Below are positions 1-8,747 of a stretch of DNA of 45,530 nt, piece by piece. Position numbers and translations under genes: made by a program. Each line of letters begins with the position of its first letter. Position 1 is the first letter of the stretch. The notes under the pieces are model-generated. The model was given only the letters and a program-made list of their open reading frames with translations, made no database searches and had not been told where the DNA came from. The stretch is from Calothrix sp. MO_167.B12 (GTDB lineage Bacteria > Cyanobacteriota > Cyanobacteriia > Cyanobacteriales > Nostocaceae): the NCBI GenBank assembly GCA_030066045.1, contig JASJCJ010000057.1, positions 1 through 45,530 on the forward strand, written 5' to 3'.

Positions 1-79
1 TTATCTTGTAAGCACCTCAGGCTATTTTTGTCGAAAAAAGTGCAAGAGAATAGGGATATAAAGCTTAAAAACCTTGCAT

Positions 80-110
80 CTCCAATTTTTTGGAGTCCAA
101 AAAATTGGAG
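80..110. repeat. Perfect 15-bp palindrome with 1-nt centre
   Basis: The arm CTCCAATTTTTTGGA (80-94) is followed by one G and its exact reverse complement (96-110). It could act as a hairpin in either direction. There is no clear T-tract and no gene immediately upstream on the plus strand, so I call it a repeat rather than a terminator. Confidence 0.7.
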
Positions 111-128
111 AAAATAGGGGTAGAACTG

Positions 129-213
129 TTGCCTGTTGCCTGTTGCCTGTTCCCTACCCCCACAATCATGACTTTTTCAGCAAGCCCTACTTATTACTTG
201 CGCGTAGCGCTAT
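129..213. repeat. STRR heptamers plus composite repeat
   Basis: A tandem heptamer TTGCCTG (about three copies, 129-152) runs into a TTCCCTACCCCCA stretch, then AGCAAGCCCTACTTA (179-193) and a tail containing CGCGTAGCGCTAT (201-213). The same modules in the same order recur at 8688-8850 with different spacing, so this is a dispersed composite repeat. Heptameric STRR arrays are a known feature of heterocystous cyanobacteria. Confidence 0.75.
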
Positions 214-232
214 GTCAAATGCTCAATCTAGA

Positions 233-1435
233 TTAAACAAATTTATGGTTAAACTCATAAATCAAATCAACCCTTCCTTTACGCAACATGGCCGGATCTA
301 ATCTATCGGTGGTATTACAAGTCATTAATACAACCAATCTTTGCTGAATTTGAATCCCCGAATCATCAATTACACTTTGATAAACAGTCCCATCTAATAA
401 ACTCAAAATGTGTTCGGTTTTATTATTATTCTGTGCTGCTTCACTCGCACGATCCTGGGCTAAATTATCAGCCTCGTTAATAATCAGACAAATGTTTTCT
501 AAATATGTAGGTGGAATAAAATTGGTAATGGCATCATGATCTAAAATAAAAATCACAAAACCTAAAGGTACAAGAATTTCCTTGGCTACTGCTTGTGTCC
601 ATGCAGTTTTACCAGTACCCGGTTCCCCATGTACCAAAACAGCCAACTGTTTTTGATCGAGAATTGTCTGCTGGATTGTATCACTAAATTCCTGAATATT
701 CTTGGGAAAACTATTGATGGGAAATTGACTATGAACCTTGCCAACACGACTTTTATAACCACTCAGCATCATCGCTAAATCGTAGGTGGCTTTATTAATT
801 AAAGGCTTCAAATCTATTGCCATTAAAGAATATTGTCGTCTTCCCCGTTCGTAAGGGGTTATTTGTAGCCAAACATCATATTTAGACCAGTAAGCAAGAA
901 CGGTATTAATTACGTCTATACGTTCCCAATTAACAAATTTATCTACTGGATAATAAAAGTCACTTTCAGCATAATATTGAGTAATTATGTCGGGAGAACC
1001 TAAAATTTCTAAGACTCTTAAAACAGTAATTTCTTGTAACCGATTGAGTACGTAATCAATGGGAATACTATTGCGACTGACAAGCTGCACAATAGGTGTT
1101 TCTGTACTTAAAGTATCCTTGTAACGGTAGTCTGGAGTCAGAGGAGCCGGAGTAATATAATTCCAATATTTTTCAAACTCGCTACGGGTATAATCAGAAG
1201 CAACGTTGAGGATATTTGACCACCAAGAATAATTAGTCCTGCCTAAAGCATCAGCATAATAACTCAATAAATCGATAGTTCTTTTATTTAACTCTTGGGT
1301 GTCATGAAAAAGAATTTGCCAGAAAAAACCCAAGTCAAAATCTCGCTGAAAAGCTCGCCAACCACTAGCAAGTAAGTTGCGACGATTTTTATTCGTGGTA
1401 GAATCTTCATTGCTGCTGAAATAATCAAATTCCAT
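233..1435 (-). CDS. AAA+ ATPase, BCS1-like, cyanobacterial
   Basis: A 400-residue protein with one C-terminal AAA+ module. Residues 1-250 show no family I recognise and may be a substrate or partner domain. The P-loop is GEPGTGKT (270-277). The Walker B region reads CLIINEAD (about 316-323), where the usual Asp before the catalytic Glu is Asn. Sensor 1 is in VVLMTCNTTDRLD, followed by PAMLRKGRVD, typical of BCS1/AAA proteins and carrying the arginine-finger region. The protein ends almost directly after this, so a C-terminal lid appears short or missing. The ATG start at 1435 is followed by a plausible N terminus. No partner gene is adjacent. Function unknown; probably a nucleotide-dependent remodeller. 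Confidence 0.8.
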   Translation of the reverse strand: MEFDYFSSNEDSTTNKNRRNLLASGWRAFQRDFDLGFFWQILFHDTQELNKRTIDLLSYYADALGRTNYSWWSNILNVASDYTRSEFEKYWNYITPAPLTPDYRYKDTLSTETPIVQLVSRNSIPIDYVLNRLQEITVLRVLEILGSPDIITQYYAESDFYYPVDKFVNWERIDVINTVLAYWSKYDVWLQITPYERGRRQYSLMAIDLKPLINKATYDLAMMLSGYKSRVGKVHSQFPINSFPKNIQEFSDTIQQTILDQKQLAVLVHGEPGTGKTAWTQAVAKEILVPLGFVIFILDHDAITNFIPPTYLENICLIINEADNLAQDRASEAAQNNNKTEHILSLLDGTVYQSVIDDSGIQIQQRLVVLMTCNTTDRLDPAMLRKGRVDLIYEFNHKFV

Positions 1436-1714
1436 ACTTTGAGAATTGTGTACTTAATTGCTAGTGACTTGCTATTATAAGCTTGATTTTTGATATGCGA
1501 TCGCTACAAAAAATAATGCTCAAAAAGATTGGTAGATAATAATTTATGATTTATACCTTTATCAAGGGGTGATAATTGAGAATCTTGGTGATGATTTAAC
1601 CCATCTTTAATCATTATACCCTTGGTTTTATTTTGCTCAATTAATATAATAAATTTGCATACAATAATATAAACCACTTCCATGCAAGTCGCCAGAGCAA
1701 AAGCGTCCTTCACT
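1436..1714. other. Intergenic, no gene supported
   Basis: AT-rich spacer with one HIP1 octamer at about 1498. A 69-codon minus-strand frame crosses it, but it runs into the structured-RNA candidate and has no recognisable protein features. Confidence 0.5.
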
Positions 1715-1880
1715 TGAAAGGAACTCCGCTGGTGAGTTACGACACACTCTTTAAAGGATAGCTACTTTTAAGCCAACCTCCCAGGTTCTTCGCGCCTTCC
1801 TCGCTTCACGCCCGCCGCATTAGAGCAACGGTACTTTTCCTCTCGTACTGTGTATGTAGGCTCTAAACTGTTGGGGCACA
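1715..1880 (-). ncRNA. Structured RNA candidate with 23S GAC-like core
   Basis: Read on the minus strand, the core (1784 down to 1729, 56 nt) begins CTGGGAGGTTGGCTTAAAAG and has ATCCTTTAAAGAGTG and CTCACCAG further on. From memory this is nearly the bacterial 23S rRNA GTPase-associated centre (L11/thiostrepton site, E. coli about 1051-1108). Its architecture is kept: outer CTGG/CCAG stem, GGA/TCC stem, a TGGCT/AGCTA hairpin with a 7-nt loop, and a GAGT/ACTC hairpin. Upstream (1885-1790) the sequence is not 23S-like but folds: TAGAGC/GCTCTA (1860-1865 with 1821-1826) encloses a GTAC/GTAC hairpin. No intact rRNA gene is nearby. Alternatives are a stand-alone HEARO/omega-RNA left without its iscB gene, or a diverged rRNA fragment. 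Ends are approximate. Confidence 0.55.
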
Positions 1881-1925
1881 GAAGTGGTTCAATTTTAGCT
1901 AATGATTACTGACAAGGTTAAGTAC

Positions 1926-1968
1926 AAAGCAAGGAGAAAGCATTACCGATAACATCTCTTGCTTTTTT
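1926..1968 (+). terminator. Orphan intrinsic terminator
   Basis: AAAGCAAGGAGA (1926-1937) pairs, with one bulge, with TCTCTTGCTTT (1955-1965), and the right arm runs into six T on the plus strand. No plus-strand gene lies upstream; the closest transcribed candidate is the minus-strand RNA. It may be left over from a deleted gene. Confidence 0.5.
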
Positions 1969-2113
1969 ACATAACGTTACATCTTAAATTACCATTGGAT
2001 TTTTGTTGTTTTAACTTCATGTAATACATTGTAATATGGCGATATATTTGTGTCAAGCCCTTAATTCATTGATGGATGAATTATGGATTATAAATTATGA
2101 ATTATTTTGACTG

Positions 2114-2141
2114 GGATAGATGGGCAATGCCCACTCTATCC
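2114..2141 (-). terminator. Hairpin next to the flavoprotein stop codon
   Basis: GGATAGA-TGGGCA pairs with TGCCCACTCTATCC with a one-base bulge, and it abuts the stop codon of the minus-strand gene. It could end that transcript, although no U-tract follows. Confidence 0.45.
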
Positions 2142-3869
2142 TTAAGTAAACGCAAGTTGTTCTGCCAACTGCCGAGCTAACGTCAGTCCCGTCAAGACTG
2201 GATTGACAGAGCCAACCGTTGGAAACATGGATTGATCGCAAACATAAGTGTTTTGAATATGGTGAAAGCGTCCGACTTCATTAGTCACGGAGGTAGTCGG
2301 ATTGCTTCCCATCCATAGTGTTCCCCCCTCATGATAAGTCGTGCCCAAACCGCGTCGCCAATCAGGAAATGGACGGTTGAGTGGAAATGGTGTAGTTTGC
2401 CAGCCACCATCATAAAGGTACTCGATATTTCCTGGACTACCAGCAATCTTTTGAGCCAATTCTACCGTTGTCTGATCCATCTCATCCCAAGTTTGGATAT
2501 CATTCGGAGCAGTTTTGATTTGAACATAGGCTCTAGGTACTCCAAATTCATCACTTTCAAATGGACTCAGGTTAATCCAGCTACCATTCTGATTGGGGAT
2601 TGGAGTGATGGAATCACCCAGCATTTCTCCCACGCCTCGTAATGTAATGGTTATCCACTGGGGGTCATCGTTAGCCAGTTGTTCTTCTAGCAAATCCAAA
2701 TCTGGAATCATCCGATAAAGAAGTGCATCGGAACCACCTGAATGGGCTGAGGCTGTCACTTGTAGGTGAAAACGGGCTGAGGTTGAGGCTATTCCCCGTA
2801 CTAATAATGCTGCTGTGTCTAAATCATTAGGAAGGGGGTCTGTAAATGCAGAGCGCCGAATTCGCACTGTAAAATCACTGCGTACATGGGCCATTAAATT
2901 TCGACCCATTAAAGGGGTTGGGAAAGACTCTAAAGCCAATCTGGTTGTTTCAATTGTGCTGGTTGCAATTACCACAGAACAGTTTGGTGAAAGGGGGAGA
3001 AACTTTCGTTGACCATTTTCTTCAACTTCAACAGTATCAACTATGCCATTGTTTGCATATAACCTGACAACATGGGTATTGGGTACGAGGAATAGTCGTC
3101 GGTTGGCATCATTACCATTAGATTTTTCTACATCTTCGCGAATGGCATCAATCAAAAGTGGTACACTGCTGTACTTGTCAAAGCTAAACAAGCCAGAGGC
3201 TGGTGATGATCCTTGAACAGCTAAAGGAGCGGTTTCCACTCCGTTATTGCCAATACCTAACTCAATGTTGCTGACTGCACTCGTGGCATTTACTGTGGCA
3301 TTGCTCAAGGCTGTTTGGAGCGCGCCAGAAATAAAGTCCGTGGCAGGTTCAACTCCAATTTCTTGTTCTAGTTTGCTGTAATTATTAGTTAAATATTGTG
3401 CTGTTGAGCTGGGCCATTTTTGTAAATCGCCAGAGGTTAAGGTTGGACACCATCCACCCCAATAAATTGATTTACCTCCAACACAATAAGCCAATCCTGG
3501 AAAGGGGACATTTCCTCGCCAAGGGATACCCCAAACTAAATCGCGGGCTGTTCCAGGATCGTCAGAGGGTAAAATTTCGCCAGGAATATTTAGACCTATT
3601 CTCGGTAGATTTTGAACATGTTCAGCAAGCAAAAAGCTACCTGCCTCAAGTACTAAAACTCGCTTATTGGGAGAAAGACGATTGATTTTAGTTGCACAGT
3701 AAGCACCATACATACCTGAGCCGATAACAACTACATCAAAAGGTGCTCCCCCATTTAATGTCGCTTCCTCCCAGGTGTTACAGATAAAACGACCTAGTGC
3801 GTCAATTGAAAATGTTGTAGATTGAAAGTTTACTTGTGTTTGAGATGGTACGAGCTGCGATAGAGCCAT
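2142..3869 (-). CDS. GMC-family FAD-dependent oxidoreductase
   Basis: A 575-residue flavoprotein of the glucose-methanol-choline type, expected to oxidise an alcohol or sugar using FAD. The FAD Rossmann motif is VVIGSGMYGAYCA (about residues 47-59), followed by VLVLEAG. The substrate-barrel region has a GGKSIYWGGW motif like the GMC GG-x-SxxxNG segment, but altered. The C-terminal GMC domain carries YHEGGTLWMG and GSVNPVLTGLTLARQ, which supply the expected His and Asn of the active site. There is no signal peptide; residues 1-40 are an extra N-terminal segment. The start ATG at 3869 fits. It is alone on its strand, more than 250 bp from the next gene. Substrate unknown. Confidence 0.82.
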   Translation of the reverse strand: MALSQLVPSQTQVNFQSTTFSIDALGRFICNTWEEATLNGGAPFDVVVIGSGMYGAYCATKINRLSPNKRVLVLEAGSFLLAEHVQNLPRIGLNIPGEILPSDDPGTARDLVWGIPWRGNVPFPGLAYCVGGKSIYWGGWCPTLTSGDLQKWPSSTAQYLTNNYSKLEQEIGVEPATDFISGALQTALSNATVNATSAVSNIELGIGNNGVETAPLAVQGSSPASGLFSFDKYSSVPLLIDAIREDVEKSNGNDANRRLFLVPNTHVVRLYANNGIVDTVEVEENGQRKFLPLSPNCSVVIATSTIETTRLALESFPTPLMGRNLMAHVRSDFTVRIRRSAFTDPLPNDLDTAALLVRGIASTSARFHLQVTASAHSGGSDALLYRMIPDLDLLEEQLANDDPQWITITLRGVGEMLGDSITPIPNQNGSWINLSPFESDEFGVPRAYVQIKTAPNDIQTWDEMDQTTVELAQKIAGSPGNIEYLYDGGWQTTPFPLNRPFPDWRRGLGTTYHEGGTLWMGSNPTTSVTNEVGRFHHIQNTYVCDQSMFPTVGSVNPVLTGLTLARQLAEQLAFT

Positions 3870-4090
3870 AAGATTTCCTAGTTAAGCCGTATTAACAAGT
3901 AGCAAAATTTACATTTGAGCCATCTGTACACAGACCCATTCTCATGTATTTTCTAGGAATTGATCAATTCTGAAAAGTACCCATGGAGATACTTTATCAA
4001 TTATCAGTTATGGCCTTCTCAGAAGAAACATAGGGGAAAGGGATTGGATATCTCGTGTTTCTTTCATTCATAACGAGGGGATTTAATTCT

Positions 4091-4128
4091 TTATGACTTA
4101 TGACTTATGACTTATGACTTATTACTTT
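4091..4128. repeat. STRR array (TTATGAC heptamer)
   Basis: About four tandem copies of TTATGAC are followed by a degenerate TTATTACTTTTTAC tail. The array lies directly after the 3' end of the minus-strand hydrolase gene. Confidence 0.85.
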
Positions 4129-4137
4129 TTACTTCCC

Positions 4138-5055
4138 CTACAATCGATATTGCCCATAAACCTGATTAGCGGCACGGTGTAGTAGGGAATGACGATATAC
4201 TAAAGATTTCATATCATCAGCATACCCACCACCAATCACGCAGGCGACGGGATAACCTCCAGCGATACAAGTACTTAAAACCTGCATTTCTCGACGATAA
4301 ATACCTGTGTCAGTTAAAGCTAATTTTCCTAATTTATCCCCAATATGGGGGTCAACACCAGCATCATATAAGACTAAATCTGGCTTAACCTGAGATAATA
4401 AATCTGGCAGATAACTCGCCAGGGTTTGTAAATATTGATCATCTTCCATGCCTACAGGTAAAGGTACATCTAAATCGCTTTGCTGTTTAGTTCCGGGGAA
4501 ATTCACCCCACAGTGCATGGAAAAAGTAAAGACACTGTCATCCCCTTGGAAAATAAAAGCAGTACCATCCCCCTGATGCACATCTAGGTCTACAATGAGA
4601 ATTGTGTTAACTACTCCCTGCTTTTGTAAAGTACGAGAAGCGATCGCTAAATCATTGAAAATACAAAATCCAGCTCCATAGCTAGGAAAAGCATGATGGG
4701 TTCCACCGGCTGTATTGCAAGCGATCCCCTTCTGTAGTGCTAATTGTGCCGCCAGAATTGTACCACCCACCGCCACACAAGTACGATTTGCTAATGCAGG
4801 ACTCCAAGGCAATCCAATACGCCTTTGTGCTTTGGTTTCCAGGGTTCCTTGGCAGTAAGCTTGTACATAGTCTGAGGTATGAATTAATTCTATTAACTCT
4901 TCCGTGGGGCGTTCTGGGGTATAAAATTGTTCTGCTTGTGCCACACCATCAGCTAACAATAGCTCATATAATTGCTTAAACTTAGGCATGGGAAAGCGAT
5001 GACCCTCAGGAAGAGGAACTACATAGTCAGGGTGATAAATAATTGGTAAATCCAT
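4138..5055 (-). CDS. Histone-deacetylase-family amidohydrolase
   Basis: A 305-residue class I/II-like deacetylase (HDAC, AcuC, acetylpolyamine amidohydrolase superfamily), a zinc hydrolase removing acyl groups from amines. Visible motifs are GGTHHAFPSYGAGFCIFND (tandem active-site His), IVDLDVHQGDGTA (zinc Asp and His), LVLYDAGVDPH (second zinc Asp) and GGGYADD near the C terminus. I take the ATG at 5055 because the protein then begins MDLPIIYHPDYVVPLPEGHR, the normal family start; an upstream TTG at 5088 would add 11 atypical residues. No histone-like partner is nearby. In cyanobacteria the substrate is unknown: an acetyl-polyamine or acyl-lysine is plausible. Confidence 0.88.
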   Translation of the reverse strand: MDLPIIYHPDYVVPLPEGHRFPMPKFKQLYELLLADGVAQAEQFYTPERPTEELIELIHTSDYVQAYCQGTLETKAQRRIGLPWSPALANRTCVAVGGTILAAQLALQKGIACNTAGGTHHAFPSYGAGFCIFNDLAIASRTLQKQGVVNTILIVDLDVHQGDGTAFIFQGDDSVFTFSMHCGVNFPGTKQQSDLDVPLPVGMEDDQYLQTLASYLPDLLSQVKPDLVLYDAGVDPHIGDKLGKLALTDTGIYRREMQVLSTCIAGGYPVACVIGGGYADDMKSLVYRHSLLHRAANQVYGQYRL

Positions 5056-5121
5056 TGACTGCTTTGGACTTAAGAGAAATAATATCAAGTCCGGATGATT
5101 ACTTATAATAAAATCGTGATT

Positions 5122-5402
5122 TGTAGGTTGGGTTGAGGAACGAAACCCAACAAAAGGCTGATTGTGTTGGGTTACTCTACCCTAGCCTTTGGCAAGCCAC
5201 TGCGCGTCTACGGGAACGCCTGACGGCGTTAGCGCAGCTCCTCGCGGAGCGAGGCACGAGAAGCCCTTCGGGTGCGCCACTTGACGGCAGTTGCTTTATG
5301 CCGGGAAACCCGTCCACCGCACTGCCTCCTTTATGCCGGGGAACCCGTCCACCGCAGTGGCTTACCGCTGTTGCGTCTACACTTCGTTCTAACCAACCTA
5401 CA
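5122..5402. repeat. Composite palindromic repeat with 10-bp terminal inverted repeats
   Basis: The element starts TGTAGGTTGG (5122-5131) and ends with its exact complement CCAACCTACA (5393-5402). Inside are an AACCCAACA-type inverted motif, a GC-rich palindromic block (TGACGGCGTTAGCGCAGC, CTCCTCGCGGAGCGAG) and two copies of TTTATGCCGGG(G/A)AACCCGTCCACCGC. This is typical of non-coding cyanobacterial interspersed repeats. The open frames within it look like accidental products of its GC content. Confidence 0.7.
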
Positions 5403-5452
5403 TTTAATGATAAGTATTTAACCAGACATGATATAACTGATAGAAATTGAAA

Positions 5453-5905
5453 TTAATCTTTTTTATTACTGGTGCGAATAATCCAGTAACTGATAGATAG
5501 AGCTAATACAACACTTCCTAAACCAATAATTTCTATACCTTCTACTTTGTCTATATTGAGAATAATAATTTTTCGGGCAACAGCAATCAGAGAAGTAACA
5601 ATTACTAATTCTAATTGAACTACGTGTTTGCGGAGATAGGCGGTAATATTTTCCAGAAGTTCTAGGGCAATTAAAATATTTAAAAATAAGCCAAATACAT
5701 TAAATAGTACGGTGTTGATTGTACCATAATCAGTAGTAAATAGTTCCTTGACTAAATATACTCCTAAATCAAATATCGCTACGGCAATTACAATTAACAT
5801 AGCAATAGAAAGTATCTTAGAAACAAACACCTCTACATTTTCAATTAAGTGTAAAAACTGATCTTCTTGACTGATTGCCCTGAAAATATTACGTATCTTT
5901 CTCAT
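5453..5905 (-). CDS. PsiE-family membrane protein
   Basis: A 150-residue integral membrane protein that reads as the phosphate-starvation-inducible PsiE family (role unclear). Four hydrophobic stretches are visible at about residues 28-52, 63-87, 95-117 and 125-145. The N-terminal 25 residues are charged and amphipathic. Between helices 2 and 3 lies the conserved-looking segment ENITAYLRKHVVQLELVI. The ATG at 5905 is the only good start. It lies alone, so the context gives no hint of function, and no Pho box was identified upstream. Confidence 0.75.
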   Translation of the reverse strand: MRKIRNIFRAISQEDQFLHLIENVEVFVSKILSIAMLIVIAVAIFDLGVYLVKELFTTDYGTINTVLFNVFGLFLNILIALELLENITAYLRKHVVQLELVIVTSLIAVARKIIILNIDKVEGIEIIGLGSVVLALSISYWIIRTSNKKD

Positions 5906-6024
5906 CCCTCAAACATACCTCTGTTATAGATCGCCAACTAATTTCGGATGTACGACATAAAGTGATAAAATTTAAATAACAATGCAAGATGTAATTAATA
6001 TAGCAGGCTGTAATCATTATGCGA
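5906..6024. other. Left part of intergenic region 5906-6443
   Basis: AT-rich spacer upstream of the PsiE-like gene; no gene or recognisable regulatory site seen. Confidence 0.5.
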
Positions 6025-6117
6025 TAGATGTCTGGTGGAAAAGACGTAGAGACGTAGCATTGCTACGTCTCTACAAGGGTTCAGGGTAAAGTATAATTAA
6101 TTTTCACCAGATGTCTA
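6025..6117. mobile_element. MITE-like nested palindrome, 93 bp
   Basis: The outer arms TAGATGTCTGGTGGAAAA (from 6025) and TTTTCACCAGATGTCTA (6101-6117) are inverted copies with a single extra base. Inside is a perfect 14-bp inverted repeat, GTAGAGACGTAGCA (6046-6059) with TGCTACGTCTCTAC (6061-6074). Small size, terminal inverted repeats and lack of coding capacity suggest a non-autonomous miniature element or a folded repeat unit. No target-site duplication is obvious. Confidence 0.65.
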
Positions 6118-6443
6118 ATAGGTAAATGGAGGTTATTTTTGCTTTTCAACTAATTGAAAGGATGATGGCACCACAGCTACCCACTCATTAATTAACAAGT
6201 ACTGATATACTTTTGCTGGCTCCATAAGTGTTTATATGCTGGGGGATAAATTACTGTATTAATGTGACTGTAAATGGTAAAATATCTTATGTTTGTAGTG
6301 AATTGTTTATACTTTATTTACCAGATGAAGATATATAGATAATGTATAAAATAAAGCTAAGTATTATGAAGAGTGAACAGTATACTTGAGCCTAAAAATA
6401 AACTCTATTTATATAATCCTGTTAACCAGTGAATAATTGACTA
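6118..6443. other. Leader region of thiO-thiG, no riboswitch recognised
   Basis: This 326-bp AT-rich stretch precedes the thiamine gene. I looked for the conserved TPP-riboswitch elements (a CTGAGA block and a later ACCTGATC-like block) and did not find them. The promoter is presumably here but no box is clear. Confidence 0.5.
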
Positions 6444-8399
6444 ATGACTCGTGACGTTTTGATTATCGGTGGCGGTGTTATCGGTTTAGCGATCGCCATT
6501 GAACTAAAATTGCGGGGAGCATCACCCACCGTAATCAGTCGGGACTTTCAAGCAGCTGCCACCCATGCGGCGGCGGGAATGTTAGCACCAGATGCGGAGC
6601 AGATATCAGTTGCGGCTATGCAACAATTGTGCTGGCGATCGCGCAGTTTATACCCAGAATGGACGGGCAAGCTAGAGGAAATTACGGGGTTAAGTACTGG
6701 TTATTGGTCTTGTGGTATCCTTGCACCAGTTTATCAACCAGATGAAAGCAAAGAGAAATCCTGTTCTTCTTCTCCCGGTTACTGGTTAGATAGGGAAGCC
6801 ATACATCAATATCAATCCGGATTGGATGAGTCAGTAATTGGTGGCTGGTGGTATCCAGAAGATGGACAGGTAGATAACCGTGCCTTAGCTAAAGTGTTGT
6901 TAACAGCAGTTCAATCCTTGGGGATCGAATTAAAAGAAGGTATCCAGGCAGAAGCAATTTTACAACAGCAACGCCAAGTGGTAGGCATACAAACCAATGG
7001 GGGTTTACTCCAGGCAGACCATTATGTGATGGCTACGGGAGCTTGGTCCAATGAATTGTTTCCCCTACCCGTAAAACCGAAAAAAGGGCAAATGCTCAGT
7101 CTCCGAGTGCCGGAATCGATGCCCACATTGCCTTTAACCAGAGTGTTATTTGGGGAAAATATTTACATAGTACCAAGGCGTGAGCGCAGAATTATTATTG
7201 GTGCTACCACCGAAGATGTTGGTTTTACTCCCCACAACACCCCAGGTGGCATCCAAACCTTATTAGCAGCAGCAACTCGCCTCTATCCCCAATTACAGGA
7301 ATATGCCATTGAAGAATTTTGGTGGGGATTCCGTCCCAGTACCCCCGATGAATTACCCATCCTTGGTACTAGTCACTGTGACAACCTCACCTTTGCCGCA
7401 GGACATTATCGCAATGGTATTCTTTTAGCACCGATTACAGCTAGGTTAATCGCAGACTTAATTTGTCAGCAAAAGTCCGATCCCCAGCTTGAACATTTCC
7501 ATTACTCCCGTTTCCAATCCCCATCACCGAAAAATTCTCCCATGCTCGCTCATTCTCCTAGTCTTCCCCTCACCGTCCCCACTACCAGTCTCCAACTTCC
7601 TACCCAAGATACACCCCTTACTATTGCCGGTAAAAGCTTTACTTCCCGGTTAATGACGGGGACAGGGAAATATGCCAGCATTGAATCAATGCAACATAGC
7701 GTTGTTGCCAGTGGTTGCCAAATTGTCACCGTTGCCGTCAGAAGGGTACAAACCAAAGCTCCCGGACATGAAGGGTTAGCAGAAGCCTTAGATTGGCAGA
7801 AAATATGGATGCTGCCGAACACTGCTGGTTGTAAAACTGCTGAAGAGGCGATTCGGGTTGCCCGTTTGGGAAGAGAAATGGCAAAGCTACTGGGGCAGGA
7901 AGACAATAATTTTGTCAAGTTAGAAGTGATACCCGATGCCAAGTATTTACTCCCAGACCCCATCGGCACTTTAGAAGCCGCAGAGCAACTAGTTAAAGAA
8001 GGGTTTGCAGTATTGCCCTATATTAATGCCGATCCCATGTTAGCCAAGCGGTTAGAAGAAGTCGGCTGTGCTACGGTGATGCCCTTAGCTGCACCTATTG
8101 GTTCTGGACAGGGGTTAAAAACAGCCAGTAATATTCAAATTATTATTGAAAATGCTCAAATACCAGTGGTGGTAGATGCGGGTATTGGTTCCCCCTCCGA
8201 AGCCGCCCAAGCCATGGAAATGGGCGCAGATGCATTATTAATTAATAGTGCGATCGCTCTTTCAAGTAATCCCCCAGCAATGGCTTATGCCATGAATCTA
8301 GCAGCTGTTGCCGGTCGCATGGCATATTTAGCGGGTAGAATGCCCATGAAGAGTTATGCGAGTGCCTCTTCCCCCTTGAGTGGAACTATTGGGAATTAA
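6444..8399 (+). CDS. thiO/thiG: Bifunctional glycine oxidase ThiO / thiazole synthase ThiG
   Basis: A 651-residue fusion making the thiazole moiety of thiamine. Residues 1-365 are ThiO, an FAD-dependent glycine/D-amino-acid oxidase giving dehydroglycine: FAD motif [17 protein letters not shown] at residues 5-21 and the C-terminal [21 protein letters not shown] Pro/Ser/Thr-rich linker (about 366-384) joins it to ThiG, a TIM-barrel synthase from about 385: [18 protein letters not shown], then VKLEVIPD with the Schiff-base Lys492, and [20 protein letters not shown] for phosphate binding. The fusion is known in cyanobacteria and would hand over the unstable imine directly. Start ATG at 6444. No thiS or other thi gene is adjacent. 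Confidence 0.95.
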   Translation: MTRDVLIIGGGVIGLAIAIELKLRGASPTVISRDFQAAATHAAAGMLAPDAEQISVAAMQQLCWRSRSLYPEWTGKLEEITGLSTGYWSCGILAPVYQPDESKEKSCSSSPGYWLDREAIHQYQSGLDESVIGGWWYPEDGQVDNRALAKVLLTAVQSLGIELKEGIQAEAILQQQRQVVGIQTNGGLLQADHYVMATGAWSNELFPLPVKPKKGQMLSLRVPESMPTLPLTRVLFGENIYIVPRRERRIIIGATTEDVGFTPHNTPGGIQTLLAAATRLYPQLQEYAIEEFWWGFRPSTPDELPILGTSHCDNLTFAAGHYRNGILLAPITARLIADLICQQKSDPQLEHFHYSRFQSPSPKNSPMLAHSPSLPLTVPTTSLQLPTQDTPLTIAGKSFTSRLMTGTGKYASIESMQHSVVASGCQIVTVAVRRVQTKAPGHEGLAEALDWQKIWMLPNTAGCKTAEEAIRVARLGREMAKLLGQEDNNFVKLEVIPDAKYLLPDPIGTLEAAEQLVKEGFAVLPYINADPMLAKRLEEVGCATVMPLAAPIGSGQGLKTASNIQIIIENAQIPVVVDAGIGSPSEAAQAMEMGADALLINSAIALSSNPPAMAYAMNLAAVAGRMAYLAGRMPMKSYASASSPLSGTIGN

Positions 8400-8485
8400 G
8401 TTCTTTGTTTTAGGGTACATGCGGTATGGTCTCCTGCCAAAATGATACGGTGTTGATGGGAGCATCCCAAATGTTTAAATTTGCT

Positions 8486-8550
8486 TGTAGTGCGGGCATC
8501 TTGCCTCCTTGTTTGTAGTGCGGGCATCTTGCCCGCTTTGTATATTAATG
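8486..8550. repeat. Two copies of GTAGTGCGGGCATCTTGCC repeat
   Basis: Two tandem copies of the GTAGTGCGGGCATCTTGCC unit lie about 30 bp apart; the second ends CCCGC and so makes a GCGGGCA/TGCCCGC-type hairpin. Related GTAGTGCG units occur near 20955, 40246 and 43075. Around it (8400-8747), GGGAGCATC and GATGCTCCC form another inverted pair. No gene is visible in this gap. Confidence 0.7.
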
Positions 8551-8747
8551 AGCTTTCCGGCTCTCACTACCAGATATTTTTGAAAAATTGAGATGCTCCC
8601 GTGTTGATGGGACATTTGTTTGGGTAAAGTCCCATTAACTTGTTTCTTTGCACTTTTGTATCTTTACAGCTTATTCTCTGTTTCCTATTCCCTACCCCCA
8701 CCAAAAGACTTGTTTAGCAAGCCCTACTTATAAATATTCTGGCAAAT

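Noticed and set aside
1504-1713. 69-codon minus-strand frame
   Set aside because: Its start lies at the GAC-like RNA and its composition shows no domain; it is not an IscB or other omega-RNA-linked protein start.
5133-5450. 105-codon plus-strand frame
   Set aside because: It lies almost wholly within the palindromic GC-rich repeat element and encodes repeat-derived, low-information sequence.
6118-6443. TPP riboswitch upstream of thiO-thiG
   Set aside because: The conserved core blocks of the THI element could not be found.
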